Positions 1-12,929 of a stretch of 64,000 bases of DNA are shown here, in pieces. Position 1 is the stretch's first letter, and each line of letters starts with the position of its first letter. A model generated the notes under the pieces. It made no database searches. It saw only the letters and a program-made list of their open reading frames with translations, and was not told the origin of the DNA. Location: contig JAIUJO010000162.1 in the NCBI GenBank assembly GCA_023846275.1, positions 292,297-356,296 of the forward strand, written 5' to 3'. The position numbers and the translations under genes are program-made. Source of the stretch: Vanilla planifolia. Its lineage: Eukaryota > Streptophyta > Magnoliopsida > Asparagales > Orchidaceae.

Positions 1-2330
1 TAAGTTCATATTGCATGTAAAAGCTTTTGAATATAAAATATTTTAAAATATTAAAAATATTTAATTTTTTCTAGCACATCAAAACTAGCTTAGTGGTAAT
101 TTTTTTCTTGATTGCACTTTTTGTATAGTTATAATAAATTAATAAGGTTAATATATAGAAATAACAATAATTTTTTATTTAAATATTTAATAAATACAAA
201 TTGAAGTTGAAGTGACACAAGTTAAAACAATTTAATAAAATAAAATAAAATTATTGTGAAGGCCACAAGAGAGGAAATATTTAGCTACACAGCAATATAT
301 CCTATCAAATAAAACATTTGAAAATATTTTTATATTAAATTAGTGTTCAACTTTAAGATGCTAAGGAGATTGACTGTAACATCCTCAATCATCAAACATT
401 TAAAATAAAATATTGTAAAATAAAAAAATTATAAGATAGATTGTGATAAGGTGACTCTAATGACATTTGTTTTCTCAATTATTGGACGTAACTATTAATA
501 AATATAGTTTATAAAATTAAATAAGCATAAAAACAGAAAAAATAAATAGTTTATATCAAGTAAATATATATTAAAGACACAAAAGATAAATTAAAATAAT
601 AGATTATAACCAAATAAAAGTGATTTGTAAAATGAATTGATTGGTGATTCAAAGTAATATAACCAAATTGAAAAAAATGATTTAATGACTTAAGATAAAA
701 TTTATAGAAAGTTGAATTCTAAGAAACTATGAAGCTTGTGTAACGTTTTTAAAAATAAAATAGAAAATGAATAATAATTATATAAAGCTCATCATAATGA
801 GTCTAATGATAATTGTTTTATATCAATTAGATCTTATTTGGAATTACTATGAATTACAAAGTTAAATAAATAAAAATTATAATAAAATATTATTTTGTTT
901 TTAAAGATATAAGTAATAAATTTGAAAAAAGATAAATTAACAAAATAAATTATAAGAAAATAACCTCAATGTATAAGAGACACGAGGGATGATTTAGAGT
1001 TTCATGGTTATATAGTCAATTCAAAGTGAAACATTTCAAGAAATGAGATAAAGTTTATGAAAAAAGTAGTAATTGTAGATGCAAATGGTATCATGTGCAA
1101 CATACTAGATCATCAAATCAAGTAAAAGTTGAAATGTGAACTAAAACATACCAAAACTATAAAAAATAAAATATTTCAAAATCTAAAAAAGATTAGTCAC
1201 TTGGATAAAGAAAGTTGAGATGTGTCCAATAATTATTTCATCTCGGTAAGTGTTTGTCAAAATTTTCTATAATTAATTAAATTAAATAAAAAAATAATAA
1301 ATTATTTTTTGATATTAAGTAAATAATCACAAAATGTAAAATTGGATAAATTGAAAAATTTTTGATATAAGCAAATCGAAGATATATTATGGTCACGTAA
1401 TAGAAAGTTTAGAGTTACATTATAACAAAACCACATAACAGAAAACATTTGAACACTTTTGATAAATTGCTATGGAAAGTTGGACTACAAAATGAAATAT
1501 CTTATTAAATATTCTCCATCATTAAATCAGGAACCGATTGCAATAACTCTTAAAACATGCAAAAAAAACTTAGAAACAAATATTTTAAAAACTAAAAAAA
1601 TGAATAATCAAAATAATAGAGTTAGCTAAGAATTGTCGAAGAACGTTTCCTTTTGCTCGAATGGAGCTCGTTTGTTATTACTAAGAATTATGAAATTAAA
1701 TAATTATAAGTATTTGCAAATTATTATTTTAATATTAAATATATAATAAAGTTGAAATAAGATAAATTAAGAAAATATAATATAATAAAATAAAAGTGTT
1801 TTAAAGGTCACTTGAGATAACATGTAGAGTTATATGATAAAATAACAAAATTAATCTAAAACATTGAAACAAATAAGACAAATTGTATGGAAAACTTACA
1901 TTCCTTAGTTCTATGAGGAACAAGTGTAGCTTATTCAATCAAGTATAACCTATAAAATACTAGAAAATGATTTTAATTGCATTTTCTTCATTAAGATCAA
2001 ACTTCATTTGGAATAATAATTAGTTAACAAAATAAATTATATTAAAATAAATAAATAAATAATTTTATATTAAGTAAATATTTTTAAAAGTTTAAATGAC
2101 ATAAATTGAAGAAATAAAAAATAATTAAATTAAAGACATGTAATGGTTACATGAGATCATATTTGGAGTTACATAGCCATAAAATCATCATTAAGGTAAC
2201 TTTTGAAAGTACACGATAAATTAGTTAAGAATGTTACAGTCCATAATAATGAGTATATTCAACAGAAAACCCATAACAATTAAAAATGTATTGAATCATA
2301 ATAAAAAATAGAATGTGCTAAAATTTTAAA
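1..2330 (-). repeat. Tandem repeat array, first orientation (about 6 diverged units)
   Basis: A diverged tandem repeat with a period of roughly 0.34-0.42 kb. Each unit carries a recognisable core in which a 'ggtcac-tgaga' block is followed by 'tagagttacat'. Cores were seen near 270, 640, 985, 1400, 1815 and 2150. Around the core the units share stretches with 'aataaattgaagaaa'-like text and an AT-rich tail. The same core occurs in reverse complement in the array starting at about 2.62 kb. No coding potential was seen. The units are too diverged to be a young satellite. The repeat type is not recognised; it could be a satellite or the internal tandem repeat of a larger transposon. Confidence 0.6.
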
Positions 2331-2619
2331 AAAAAAGTATTTCAAAACTTAAAAATGATTTTTTTTAATTAGAAAGAACTCGTTATTTTATTAAATTACT
2401 TTTCAATAAAATTACCTTTGGGTTCAGTCTTTTAAAAAGATTTATTTTTTATAGTATAATACTCAAATTCATCACATTTAAACAATAATATCAATATTTA
2501 ATTAACATAAAAATAATAGTTTATTATGACTATTTAAGCCTTTTTACTTTTATAACTTAGGGTAAGTCTAGAAAAGTTTGATGGAAGCCAAACAGACATT
2601 GACATTGACATTCCTCTAG
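2331..2619. other. Spacer between the two oppositely oriented arrays
   Basis: This AT-rich stretch separates the two tandem arrays. It contains a short direct repeat of 'gacatt' ending in 'gacattcct' at about 2,595-2,638. No repeat core of the neighbouring arrays could be seen in its centre. It is therefore the candidate inversion point, but no gene or transposon end was recognised. Confidence 0.4.
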
Positions 2620-5600
2620 TATGGCATTGACATTCCTTTAATTTGTTTATATTATATTACTTTAATTTTAATTTTAATTTTAAAATAAATTTACGTATTA
2701 TTAAACTAAAAACTTATCATTTTTTATTCTTTTTTACAATAGAGTTTTCAAAATAAATATAAACGAGGTCTTATTGAGAGGGAACAAACAACTTTCTCAT
2801 ACAATTTAACTAATTTCTTCAACTTTTTTATTTGATTTTTATATATTACTACATAACTCTAAATCTCTCAACATGTGATATTTATAGTACTTTAATTTCT
2901 CTATATTATATTTCTTCAATTTGTGACTTTTCATCTTTAATATATTATTACTTACCTTTGATGTTTTTAACTTATAATTATTTATGTCTAATTTGTTTGT
3001 TAATTTATAGAATTTACAAATAATATCCCATTAATATCAAATGGATATCATTGGACACGTCTTAGAATGATCAATTTAACTATTATTCAACTTTATATTT
3101 TTTAGATATTCATTTGATAATGTTTTGCACTTTTCTTGTCATTTTATACATGGCTTGATGATCGAGGCTGTTATACTAAATCTAGTTAATATTTTAGAAT
3201 GCAACTTTCTTATAAAAGTTGAGTAGTTTCATTAAAATTTTTTTTAATAGTTTTGTTATATTGTTATTTAGATGTAATTTCACTCTCATGTCACCTCAGC
3301 ATTGCTTTGATTTTTTTATATTACATGTGCAAATAAATCTCATTTAAGCTTTAACATACATTGAATTAATATTAAAAATAATAATTTATCACTTCTAATT
3401 GTAATACTTTTGGTAAATTCGTGTTAATTAAAAATAAGGACCAATTAAGATGAACGAAATTTCGTTGTACTCATTCCAATGTCTTATATAAGATTATTAT
3501 CATTTTTTTATTTTAAATAAGATATTTTTTTGGGTTTTGGCATGCTTTATAAGCAATTTTTGGATGATAATTAAAGATTAAGATTACTACCCTTGGCCTT
3601 TAAGGACTTGGAATGTAGCATTCCCATTAAATTTATCTCATTTCTTTGAAAATTTTCTCTTTTATTTTTGTATGTTGTTATGTTACTCTAAATTTTCTAT
3701 CTTATGACAATGATTTTTTTTAAGGCTCGCTTCTTTTGGAAATTTGAAATAATTTTAAATATGGTCTATCTAAGATGAAGTAATGTCATTTGACACATCT
3801 AACTGAGCTTTATCAGATAAGTCATTCATTTTGCATATATTTAAAATAGTTTACTTTTTAATGTTTTAATACACTTTATAATTTATTTCAATTTTTACTT
3901 ACTTTGATAGACATAGATATTACTCTTGATCCCCTTAATATCATGGAATGCATTTTTGCTATATAATTTATCTCATTTTTCTCATATTTTTTCTTATTTT
4001 TTCTTTGATTTTGTTATATTACTATGTAACTCTAAGTCTTCTCTCTTGTTAACTTTTGATCTCCTTGGTTTGGTTATATTAAAATAATTTATTTAATTTT
4101 AGCTTTTATATATGATTTTTTTAAAATTTTTTGATAAAGTATTTTCTATTTCTTTGGCACAGTTGTTTAAACATTTACATTCATGCATTTTATAATCGAT
4201 GATAGTACACCCAATCTATTTGGTACCAAGAATGTTATGTTCTAAGAAATTTATCTTATTTGTTCTATTATGTTGTATTTATTTAGTAATTTTACTATAT
4301 AAGTCTTAATCTTGAATCATGTGACCTTTGTATTACTTCGATTATATTGTATTACAATGCTTTAATTTGTCTTATCTAAGATTTAATAATTATTTTCCTT
4401 AAATTTAAATATTTTTTAAAATTTTTTATACTTAATCAATTTGATAGTTCTCAGTAAACCTACAAGAGGTTTAATCAAGAAGAAACAAATGCCATGTGAT
4501 TCATCTCAACAAACTTTATCATACTGAATATTTTTTTAGACATTTTTTCTTGCATTTCAAAAAGGTTCACAAAACTTTTTTTTGAATTTCATTTTATCAA
4601 TCGTGGTTGTTACAGTCGATAACTACAATATTTTTAGATTCTTTACTTTGATTTGGTTACACTGTTATGAAATTTGCCTCTCATGTTCATTACTTTAATT
4701 CAATTATATTATGTTAAATCAATTTATGCTATTTCAACCTTTATTACAAATTTTCCAAATATAAAAATAAAGTTTAATTATTATTTATGATTAATTAATT
4801 TGGTAATTCCAATTAATTGTAATATTGGTCCAAGAAAAAAAACAATCATTATCATACTAACTTCGATGAGCTCTATCTATTTAAGAAATAGTTTTTTTAA
4901 ATTTAAAAATTATTTTCTTCGTTTCTCTCTTATTTTATGAGAAATTTTAGTTTGTACTTATGTTTATCGTTGAGGATATTATAATCAACCTCCTTTTTAT
5001 CTTGGAATGCAGCTCTATAATGCAAATTATCTTATTTCCTCTAAATTTTACTTTTAGTTTAGTTATATTGCTATAAAACTGTTGTTCTACTCTTTTATGA
5101 CCTTTACATAATTATAATCTAGTTATATAAAATTGTTAATTTTATGTTGTTTCTATTTTAATATATATTTAGTTAAAATTAAAATACTAATTTATTGTTT
5201 TTTATGTTTAACTAACTTATTAAATTGTGGTAATTCTATCCAAGGTTTGATGGAGAGAAACAAGTTTCAACTCGCTTCATCACATTAAACATTTATTTTA
5301 TAAGCCTCTATAACGTCTGATTGAGGTTATTACACTTGATCACCTTTGTTTCTTTGATTAATTTTTTATATGCCTATTTCTTTTTTTAATCTTTTTATCA
5401 TTTTTTTATTTGGTAATATAATATTGCTTAAATGTTTCTTATTTCCACTATAATACATTTTTTTCTTAGTATAGAAATAATATTTCTTTATTATTTATTT
5501 TGAATTACTTTTTTCATTTGTGATAACTCCTATTAGAGATTAATTTTTTACTTTTAAAATATTTTTATCCATAATATTTTGAAATAACTTATGAAACATT

Positions 5601-5980
5601 TTAATTTCTAACTTATTTTATGATTAAGGATGTTACACTCTATCTCCTTAGTATCTTCGAATACATCATTCCCTTATAATATATATCGTTTCTTAATATG
5701 TTTTGTTTTGATTTTTTTATAATAGAATGTAACTCTAAATCTCCTCTCATGTGAAATTATATCTCTTTTATTTTGTTATGATACAATACTTTAATTTAAT
5801 TTATTATAAATTTAATATATATTTAACTAACATTCAAAAAATGATTTCTTTTTATTTATGCTTATTTTCGTTTACAATTTTTTATTACTTCAAAATGATA
5901 TCCAATTGAGATGACAGAGATTTTGTTCTCATTTCAATAGTCTTTACCTAACTAAATATTAATTTAAAATTGTTCTATTA
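2620..5980 (+). repeat. Tandem repeat array, opposite orientation (about 8-9 units)
   Basis: The same repeat family as at 1-2,330, here read as reverse complement. The core appears as 'atgtaactctaaatctc' followed by 'ctcatgtgacc', with copies near 2,853, 3,255, 3,676, 4,022, 4,292, 4,665, 5,065, 5,400 and 5,722. A second conserved block, 'ggaatgcatcattccc'-like followed by 'ttatctcatttctt', precedes many cores (for example near 3,611, 3,944, 4,230, 5,006 and 5,658). A third block reads 'gatgttacactc'. Spacing varies from about 270 to 420 bp, so several units have internal deletions. A 63-residue open frame at 2,832-3,023 lies within a unit and has no protein-like features. Confidence 0.6.
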
Positions 5981-6379
5981 CATACAAGATAGTTGTCATT
6001 GTTATTATCATTGTCGTAGTAGATCATGTATTTTTTCTTTTGGTCCTTATAAAACCTTTTCCAAATGGTAGTTTAATATGTAAATATGTTAAAAGAAACA
6101 TGGAGGTGTATCATAAATTATTTCATAAGGAAATGACAATGGTATTCTTAAAAATAGAAATCAAGAAAATAAGGAAAAAGAGCATCTTATTGACAAGTTA
6201 TACTAACTAGTAGCCACATGGAAAGTAATGGAATAGATGCTTTGGAGTCATCCCAAAATTTTTAAAATTTAAATAATTAAATTCTTATATGGAGTAATGT
6301 TTAAAAAATAACCAAAAGAATTTAAAACTTTTTTAATGTTTGTTGAGATAATGTAAGTGAATTTCAAAATTTATTTCTA
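5981..6379. other. Unassigned AT-rich stretch
   Basis: Between the end of the tandem array and the first long direct repeat. No coding region, repeat core or transposon end was recognised. Confidence 0.3.
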
Positions 6380-7335
6380 ACATCATGAAATTAATTCCCA
6401 TATAGATATTTGTGTATAAGATCATGTAGGCTATTATTGGAAAGAACTAATAATATGGAGGGGAATATTATGGAATGGTGATAGAGTCACTATCAAATGA
6501 TTGTTGAAAGTTTGATGATCATTTCAAAGAGTATTTGATGGTTAATGTATGGTATTTTTTACTCCTAATTATGATATTTTTTATGATAAAAACCTTATGT
6601 ATTACTGATTGTTTTTTTAGTAAAATAATGTACAACGTTTTCTTAAGATCACAATGATTGGTTCATATTTATTAGTTATTTCATGAACGAGTGATAGATT
6701 TATATCAAAAAAATTTGATGATAGAAATTAGAAAGTCAAAAAAAATTTGCAAAGAATGCATCCAAATAGCGTGAAATATTTTTGAGAGATGACTAATGTA
6801 ATAGCTTTATTACTAACTAAAGAATAAGTAGTTATGTGCGATTGACTTGTGTCATTGACGCCAATCTAAGAGGTTCTAAACTATCATAGCAAAGACTATA
6901 AAGGTGGATTTGTTCTAGATAGTTAAATCAAAGTGCATTAGATGTTGGCTTACTGATCCAATAAGACGAGATCTGAATCGTTTGATTTATCATTGGAAAA
7001 GATTAGAAAGACCTCATATATAAGATGCAAACATAGATAATAATGACTTATCTAATTCAAGGATAAATTATTTTCAAAGAGAAAAAATAACAAAAAAATT
7101 TCAATGAACTCAAACATGATCTTGGCTCTCAAATTTCAAGCTTGGATCAAGTATGCATAGTGGATGAAACATTTATTGTCCAATCAAAGATCAAATGTTG
7201 AGAAATAGAGAAGATTTTAGCAATGAGTTGTTAGATGAAAGTTAGTCCCATATTGATGAAAAGAAAGGTAGTTTGCACTTTATAATACCCTTCATGGGTG
7301 TATAAATAATTTCTTGGGCCAATCTAGCTTGGATG
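6380..7335 (-). repeat. Direct repeat D1, probable 3' LTR of a minus-strand copia element
   Basis: From about 6,600 this stretch matches 9,430-10,165 by eye. Shared landmarks include 'catatttattagttatttc', 'ttagtcccatattg' and 'cccttcatgggtgtataa'. It abuts the end of the copia RNase H remnant at about 7,335, exactly where a 3' LTR would start on the minus strand, so the preferred reading is LTR. The left limit is uncertain. A competing reading is that the 'gttagtcccatattg' motif at about 7,236 is the start of a short plus-strand LTR, because that motif also resembles plant LTR starts. Confidence 0.45.
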
Positions 7336-8480
7336 CACCCTAAATATGTCTATCAATTTATTTTTTGTAAGAACATATGTGAATTTTACAATAGATTTTG
7401 CCACTTGGTCAGTAATAAAGTTGTACCGTATACAATGTGTTTTCTCCTAAAAAGATGAACTTAGTTCCTTGCTAAACCCAAGGAATTAGTGTTATGAATT
7501 GTAATGGCGTACAAGAAATCTAAACCATAATCTTGAAATTGTTGTCTCAAACATAACACTTGAGGAACACATATTTTTGTCACTACATACTCGTCCTCTG
7601 TGGCAAATATGGCTAAGAAATTTTTACTTCTTTGTTGACTAGAAACTTAAAATATTTCTTAGTGATTAATATGTACCTAAGTTTCCTTCTTATCTACCTA
7701 AGAGCATACAAAGTATGAATCTATAAAACTTATAAGATCTCATCAATGAGTATTTTTAGGATGCGTTAAACCTATGTTCATTATACTTTCATCATATTTG
7801 AAGATTAATTTTATCGGCTTTCGTTGTCTTTTCTTAGGATGTTACTAGAATCAAGCACATAAGCTAACACTAAATAAGATGTTGAGTTTACTAATCATAA
7901 AATATTGTAAAGATCTAACAAGTTCTTCAAAATGTTTTTATCAATGCGTTTCCCATTTTTATCTAAATCTAAATACACTAATCGATCCATTAGAATCTTC
8001 TTATTTTACATATTTTCATATGCAAATTTTTTGAATAAATATTTCAAATACTTATTTTTTATAATACAAATCTCAACTTTTAGTTACATAATTTGTAATC
8101 CAAAGAAGAAATTCATCTCACCCATTATACATATCTCAAACTTCCACATTATTAAATCACTAAGTTCCTTAAACATATTTTCATTTAGGCTTCCAAAAGT
8201 TTTGTCATCAATATAAACTTGTACAAGCAAGAAATTGTTATTGAAAGATTTTAAGTACCTTCATAAGTTACTTCAAATTTTTTTCAAACTTTATACATGA
8301 AATAAAATTCATAACTTGATTAAATTGACTTGGAGATATGTGATGATGGACATAGTTTAGTGTTATGGCATTTAATTATATCATTCTCCATTGACCATTA
8401 CTAAGTACACTAAATAACATGATTTCTTTTATACATCAGTCTCTAAGAAAATCATATAGTTTTGTTTGCACTTTGTAATG
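7336..8480 (-). pseudogene. Copia pol remnant: reverse transcriptase C-terminal part and RNase H
   Basis: Reverse-strand translation gives a decayed Ty1/copia polymerase. Near 8,216 it shows the copia RT active-site context VQVYIDD. This is followed by a stretch matching 'ELSDLI-FEICIMGEMNFFFGLQ', the usual region after YVDD in plant copia RT. At about 7,620-7,345 the RNase H part reads ATEDEYV, then LRQQFQDYGLDF, then VHLFRRKHI and IDIF. These are counterparts of the family motifs AEAEY, the conserved QQL-DYG segment, the SR-KHI segment and ADIFTK. Many stops and frameshifts make it non-functional. Gag, protease and integrase are not visible between the flanking repeats, which suggests internal deletion. 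The 94-residue open frame at 7,932-8,216 on the plus strand is an antisense shadow of this RT. Confidence 0.85.
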
Positions 8481-9298
8481 TGTTATGACAATTGATTAGA
8501 TAAAACTCTAAATGTATCATTCAAATTTTAATAAAGGTTATCCTTAAATAATGATAGAATGATTGAAGAAGACCTTTGTCTAGTGTTGTACCAATATTAA
8601 TGATCAGTGATGACATATAAAAAACTTAATTTAAGAAGAAAATTAATAAACACATAGTTTAGAAAGCACACAAAAATGGAATGTTAGAAATTGAACATAT
8701 TTTATAATAAAAATAATAATTAAGCATAGTAGACAATTAAATCCTACACGATGGTTCACCCAAATGATTTTATTCACATTTTTTTATAGGGAATCCTTAT
8801 TTATACTAATTAAAATAAAAATAAATATATGAATCCCACTTGAGTTGGTGAATTATGAGTTTTAAAATACTTTTTCTTTTTTTAGATTATATTAATTTTT
8901 AAAAAATTCTTCATCAAAATAATTTAATCTTTATGAAAAATTTTGATTTTATATATGATAATTTTTAAATTTTATTATTGAAAAATTAAAAAAATAAGTA
9001 TTAAACTAATACAATGAAATTTTTAGATTTTTTAGGTTCAAACTAGATCCTACTATCAAAAAGTTTAGAAATGAGGTCTTTTCTTATGACTTGCATCCAA
9101 CCTACTAGCTTTTATGGGTTCATTTATAATACAAGATTTTACAAGCTTAACACAAACTTGGCTTTTTGCATAAAAGTAAACTAAAGCTTTTATAAGTGCT
9201 ATGCTACCCAACCCAAAAGAAAATGGAAAAATACATCAAGAAGGATAGACTGTGATAAATTTGTACAACTTTTGAAGCTTATTGATTAATAGAAGGCA
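8481..9298. other. Unassigned stretch upstream of the copia RT remnant
   Basis: AT-rich DNA that would lie between the 5' LTR and RT of the minus-strand copia element. No gag or integrase motif could be recognised. The text near 8,740-8,800 ('gttcacccaaatgatt') resembles LTR material of other plant elements, but this is not firm. Confidence 0.3.
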
Positions 9299-9299
9299 T

Positions 9300-9320
9300 G
9301 ATGAGCTTCAAAATACTATG
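9300..9320 (-). other. Possible degraded primer-binding site of the copia element
   Basis: On the minus strand this reads 'tagtattttgaagctcatc'. It loosely resembles the tRNA-iMet-type site TGGTATCAGAGC with two extra bases. It sits just inside the presumed 5' LTR (9,325-10,165), where a PBS belongs. The match is weak. Confidence 0.22.
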
Positions 9321-9324
9321 ACAA

Positions 9325-10165
9325 GTAACAAATTGAAAGCTAAGTAGTGATAAGATTAGCTAAAAAGAATTTTACATTTTGGAAGAACTAAGTCATAGTT
9401 GTTATTAAAAGATTTAATGATAATAAACATTCATGTTCTGCTTTGTTGAGATCTAAAATATTGGATCATATTTATTGGTCATTTCATTTATTATGGTTAG
9501 TTTTATATCAAAAAAGTTTGTTTAAAGTTATTAAAAAGTTAAGGAAAAGTTGTTTCAAATAATTCTTCCAAATGGCTTAAAAAGCTCTTCTAAACAACTT
9601 CAAATATTTGTTTGAATTGGTTAACACAATGGCTCAAATAACGATGAAGGAATTACCCATTAGGTGGGATCGACTACCATCATCGGATCTCATTAGAGAG
9701 TTTCTAGACTATTAGATCAAATATTACAAAAGCAAAATAGTTCTAGATAGTTGGATGAAGATGACTTAGATCTTAGCCATCCAATTAAGTATGTGAGATT
9801 TGGATCAATCAATCCATCATTTGCAAAGGAAAAAAACAATCTTAGCTATAAGATACAATCACGGAAAGTGTTGGGCCATCTAATTCATGAGAAGAATATT
9901 TCAAAAGGTAGAAACAATTAATATAATCATATGAAGTCAGAGTGATCTTGGTCATTCAATTTTGAGGAAAGATCAAGTGCTTTTATTTAATGAAATAATT
10001 AAAATTTGTTAAAAAATTGAATGGTATGAAATGACAAATGCATTTGATGTTGAGTAGTGGGGAAATGTTAGTCTCACATTGTCAAAAAGAAAACTAGTTT
10101 CTTCGTTCAATACCTTTCATGGGTGCATAACGAAATGTGCTTGGGATTTCATCACCTAGGCCACC
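9325..10165 (-). repeat. Direct repeat D2, probable 5' LTR of the minus-strand copia element
   Basis: Second copy of D1, clearly similar from about 9,430 to 10,165 in the same orientation. Shared landmarks are 'catatttattggtcatttc', 'gttagtctcacattg' and 'cctttcatgggtgcataa'. Together D1 and D2 bracket the minus-strand copia RT/RNase H, as LTRs would. The alternative reading is a plus-strand LTR starting at about 10,067: the preceding 'agtagtggggaaa' resembles a polypurine tract, and a tRNA-like primer site follows at 10,321. The sequence alone does not decide. Confidence 0.45.
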
Positions 10166-10320
10166 ATATGCATATAGGTAATTTTATGATTATGGGTCTG
10201 ACATGATCCTCATTTTTATATTTAATTCATGTTTAGCCCCAATCAATCTTATGACTTATCTCAATCATGTTCATGAATACACCTCTTTGCAATTTTAGGC
10301 CTAACTAGTGTTGTTTTTAG

Positions 10321-10340
10321 CTGGTATCCTAACACCATGC
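10321..10340 (+). other. Possible primer-binding site, plus strand
   Basis: Reads 'tggtatcctaacaccatgcc', similar in its first seven bases to the plant tRNA-iMet primer site TGGTATCAGAGC. It follows a possible short LTR (about 10,067-10,320). It conflicts with the minus-strand reading of the same area, so it may be a chance match or the edge of another element. Confidence 0.25.
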
Positions 10341-12900
10341 CTCTAGGCTTGCTTTGGCTTAGTCAGCCTGAGTGCTTGTACTTAGTGATTGTAAGGTGAT
10401 GCTTATTTATTATTAATAAGGAAAATTTAATAAAATCTATTTTTACTTTACCCAAAGTTTATCAATTAACATGAGACTTTGTAAATATATTTTTGCTAGA
10501 TTTAATAAAAAAAGAATTAAGTAAAAAAATATGATCTTGTAAATTTCTTAAAACATGGAAAGATTGAATAAATAAGATAATTAAATTAGGATTTGAAAGT
10601 GAATAAAGATGTGCATTATAATCAAGAAGTTAATATTCTATTTTTTAGTAAAAAAATCCTACACAAACTAGATGCATACATCTTCTATCATTGAATCTTA
10701 TTGAATACTCTAAGGTACTTTGAAGACCACTAATTAATTATGTTAAAAAATGCACAACTTATTTTTTAAAACTAAATTTAGTTACCTCTAATCAAGTCTA
10801 TTATAATAAAATGATTAGTATTTATGGCTTGACACCTCCAACACAAGAGTATCCAAACAAAATATGATTAGATGCACTTATTAAATTGTGAAAATGGCAC
10901 CAAAAGTCTTCAAATATTTCTAATTATCAATATAACTCATAAATCCATATTTAATTAAACATGAATGCACTTGCAAAAGATGAAGTACTTTAGAGTGAAC
11001 CAGGGGTAGCAAGCTTTAAACAATACAGTTATTATGTAGTGTAAGAAAATTCTTATTGAGCCATAATGATCCATTATTCATTTAATGTGGGATTAAAACC
11101 TGTATCCTTTTCAAGTGATTGTAATTAGAATCGTGGCAATTATTTTGCCATCTAACTGCATAACTATGTGACCAAATACATGTATTCACTTCCACCATTA
11201 AACACATAATTATGTCAGTCATCTAATGGCATAATTTTGTGATCCAAACATCAGATCCCAAGTCAAACATATCAGTCAAGATGAAGTCCTTATTTATAAT
11301 TACTTCCTATTCAATATAGTCATCTAATCATTTATTTTTGTATAAAAAGCTTAAGATAACTTCTGATGGAGTAGCTCAAATGTAACAGCTCTTTCAATAG
11401 TCATTTTGAGTTATTGAGGTTTTTATAATTTATTGTTATTGACTAATTAATCAATTTGGTAAATATTTTTTATCATTAAAGACATGTATAAATAAGTGAA
11501 TTCTTAAACCAAATTAACCAATAAAAGTTTTACAAAAGTTGAAGAAAAATTTTTATATCATGATATTCAAGTAATTAGAATCAAGTGCTCATTCTCACTT
11601 TCATACCTTGTGCCTTTCAATCATCAAACCCTGAATCTCTACTTTTTTTTGAATCAATAAAGTTCGCAATTTTATTTATTTTTAATGGTTTGAATTTAAA
11701 CATTTTTATCTCATTAAGTATTTTTCAATCATTGGTTTTTTATTTGTATTTATTTAAATTTTGTGTCATTGAATTATCTTTTTTTCATATTTTTTATGTT
11801 ATATGAATGTAGTTGCTCATTTCTATTATTTCATTATTGTAATAGTTTAACATAATCATCTCATAGTGAAAGACTTAAATTTTTTGTTATATTTTTACTT
11901 AATTTGTATTAGGGTTGGGTGTAGGCATGAGTTTAAATCAAAATACCTAATCTCATTTGTCTATGTTTTTTTTTATTTTTATAGATTTATTTCATAATTT
12001 TCAATAAACTTATTATTAAAAATGAAAGAATCTTAAAATAAAATTAGTTTGTTTTAAAAGAAAATAAACTTTTGATAATAATCACTGTTAAAGATGCACT
12101 CAAATTTATTAAGAAATGATTTTAAAGCATTTGTTAAATAATCTTTAAGGAATCAAAATTTTTATTCCAAGAAACTCATGCCAATTTTTCAAAGCCACAC
12201 AACATAGAGTGCATATAGAACTAAATAAATCATTTTAGTACTGCTATTCTGCTTCTTTGCTGTAAAAAATGAAATGTACTATTGATCTTTCAACGAATTT
12301 GAGTGAGCTTGATAGTGGACTAGACAGTAAAATTGAAACATGGAATGGAATTCGAATGTAGATGAAATTGATGCTACATGTTAATGATTGTTGTTACTCA
12401 CCCATTAAAATGGTTCAAAATATAGAATCAAATAGTTTTATGGGTTAATAATTTATTTGATAAAACATTTTTGGCACAATCTGATGGGTCAAGGATGATC
12501 TCAGTAATTTAAATAAAGCAAGATAAGCATATTGGAATGTAACTAAAAGAAAATTTGGTGGACACTTATAAAGAAAAAGATAACACACACATTATTATCA
12601 TGATTTCTAAAAAATACAGATGGTACAAAGCAAAAAGTCTTACTGCTAATAACATTTGTTACTAAGCCGATTCTAACATAATAATATCCAGTTTTGAGAT
12701 GTATTTTACAAAATAGGGTCGCTCCAACTATTTGAATAAACAAATTGTAGAGCATATAAAATTGAAATCTATAATTAGTCATTATTTAGTTATTCAAATA
12801 AGTTGTAATTGAGGCAATAGTTTTAATCAATAATTTAGAAAAATGTGATAGTGAAATGTTAAGAAGTACATCAATAGCATCTTTAATTTCACTTAAAAAT
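10341..12900. other. Unassigned AT-rich region
   Basis: No gene or recognised mobile element. Open frames at 11,585-11,806 (plus) and 12,543-12,782 (minus) are short, hydrophobic and rich in residues encoded by AT-rich codons. No family motif is visible, and they are probably chance frames. Confidence 0.35.
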
Positions 12901-12929
12901 TTGAGTGTGTGTAGCAACTAATTAGGAAA

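Noticed and set aside
1..5980. CRISPR array or telomeric repeat
   Set aside because: Units are 0.35-0.42 kb, diverged, and lack short identical repeats with unique spacers; there is no telomere heptamer. The genome context is a plant.
7932..8216. 94-residue plus-strand hydrophobic frame as a membrane protein
   Set aside because: The minus strand reads the copia RT active site and following conserved segment.
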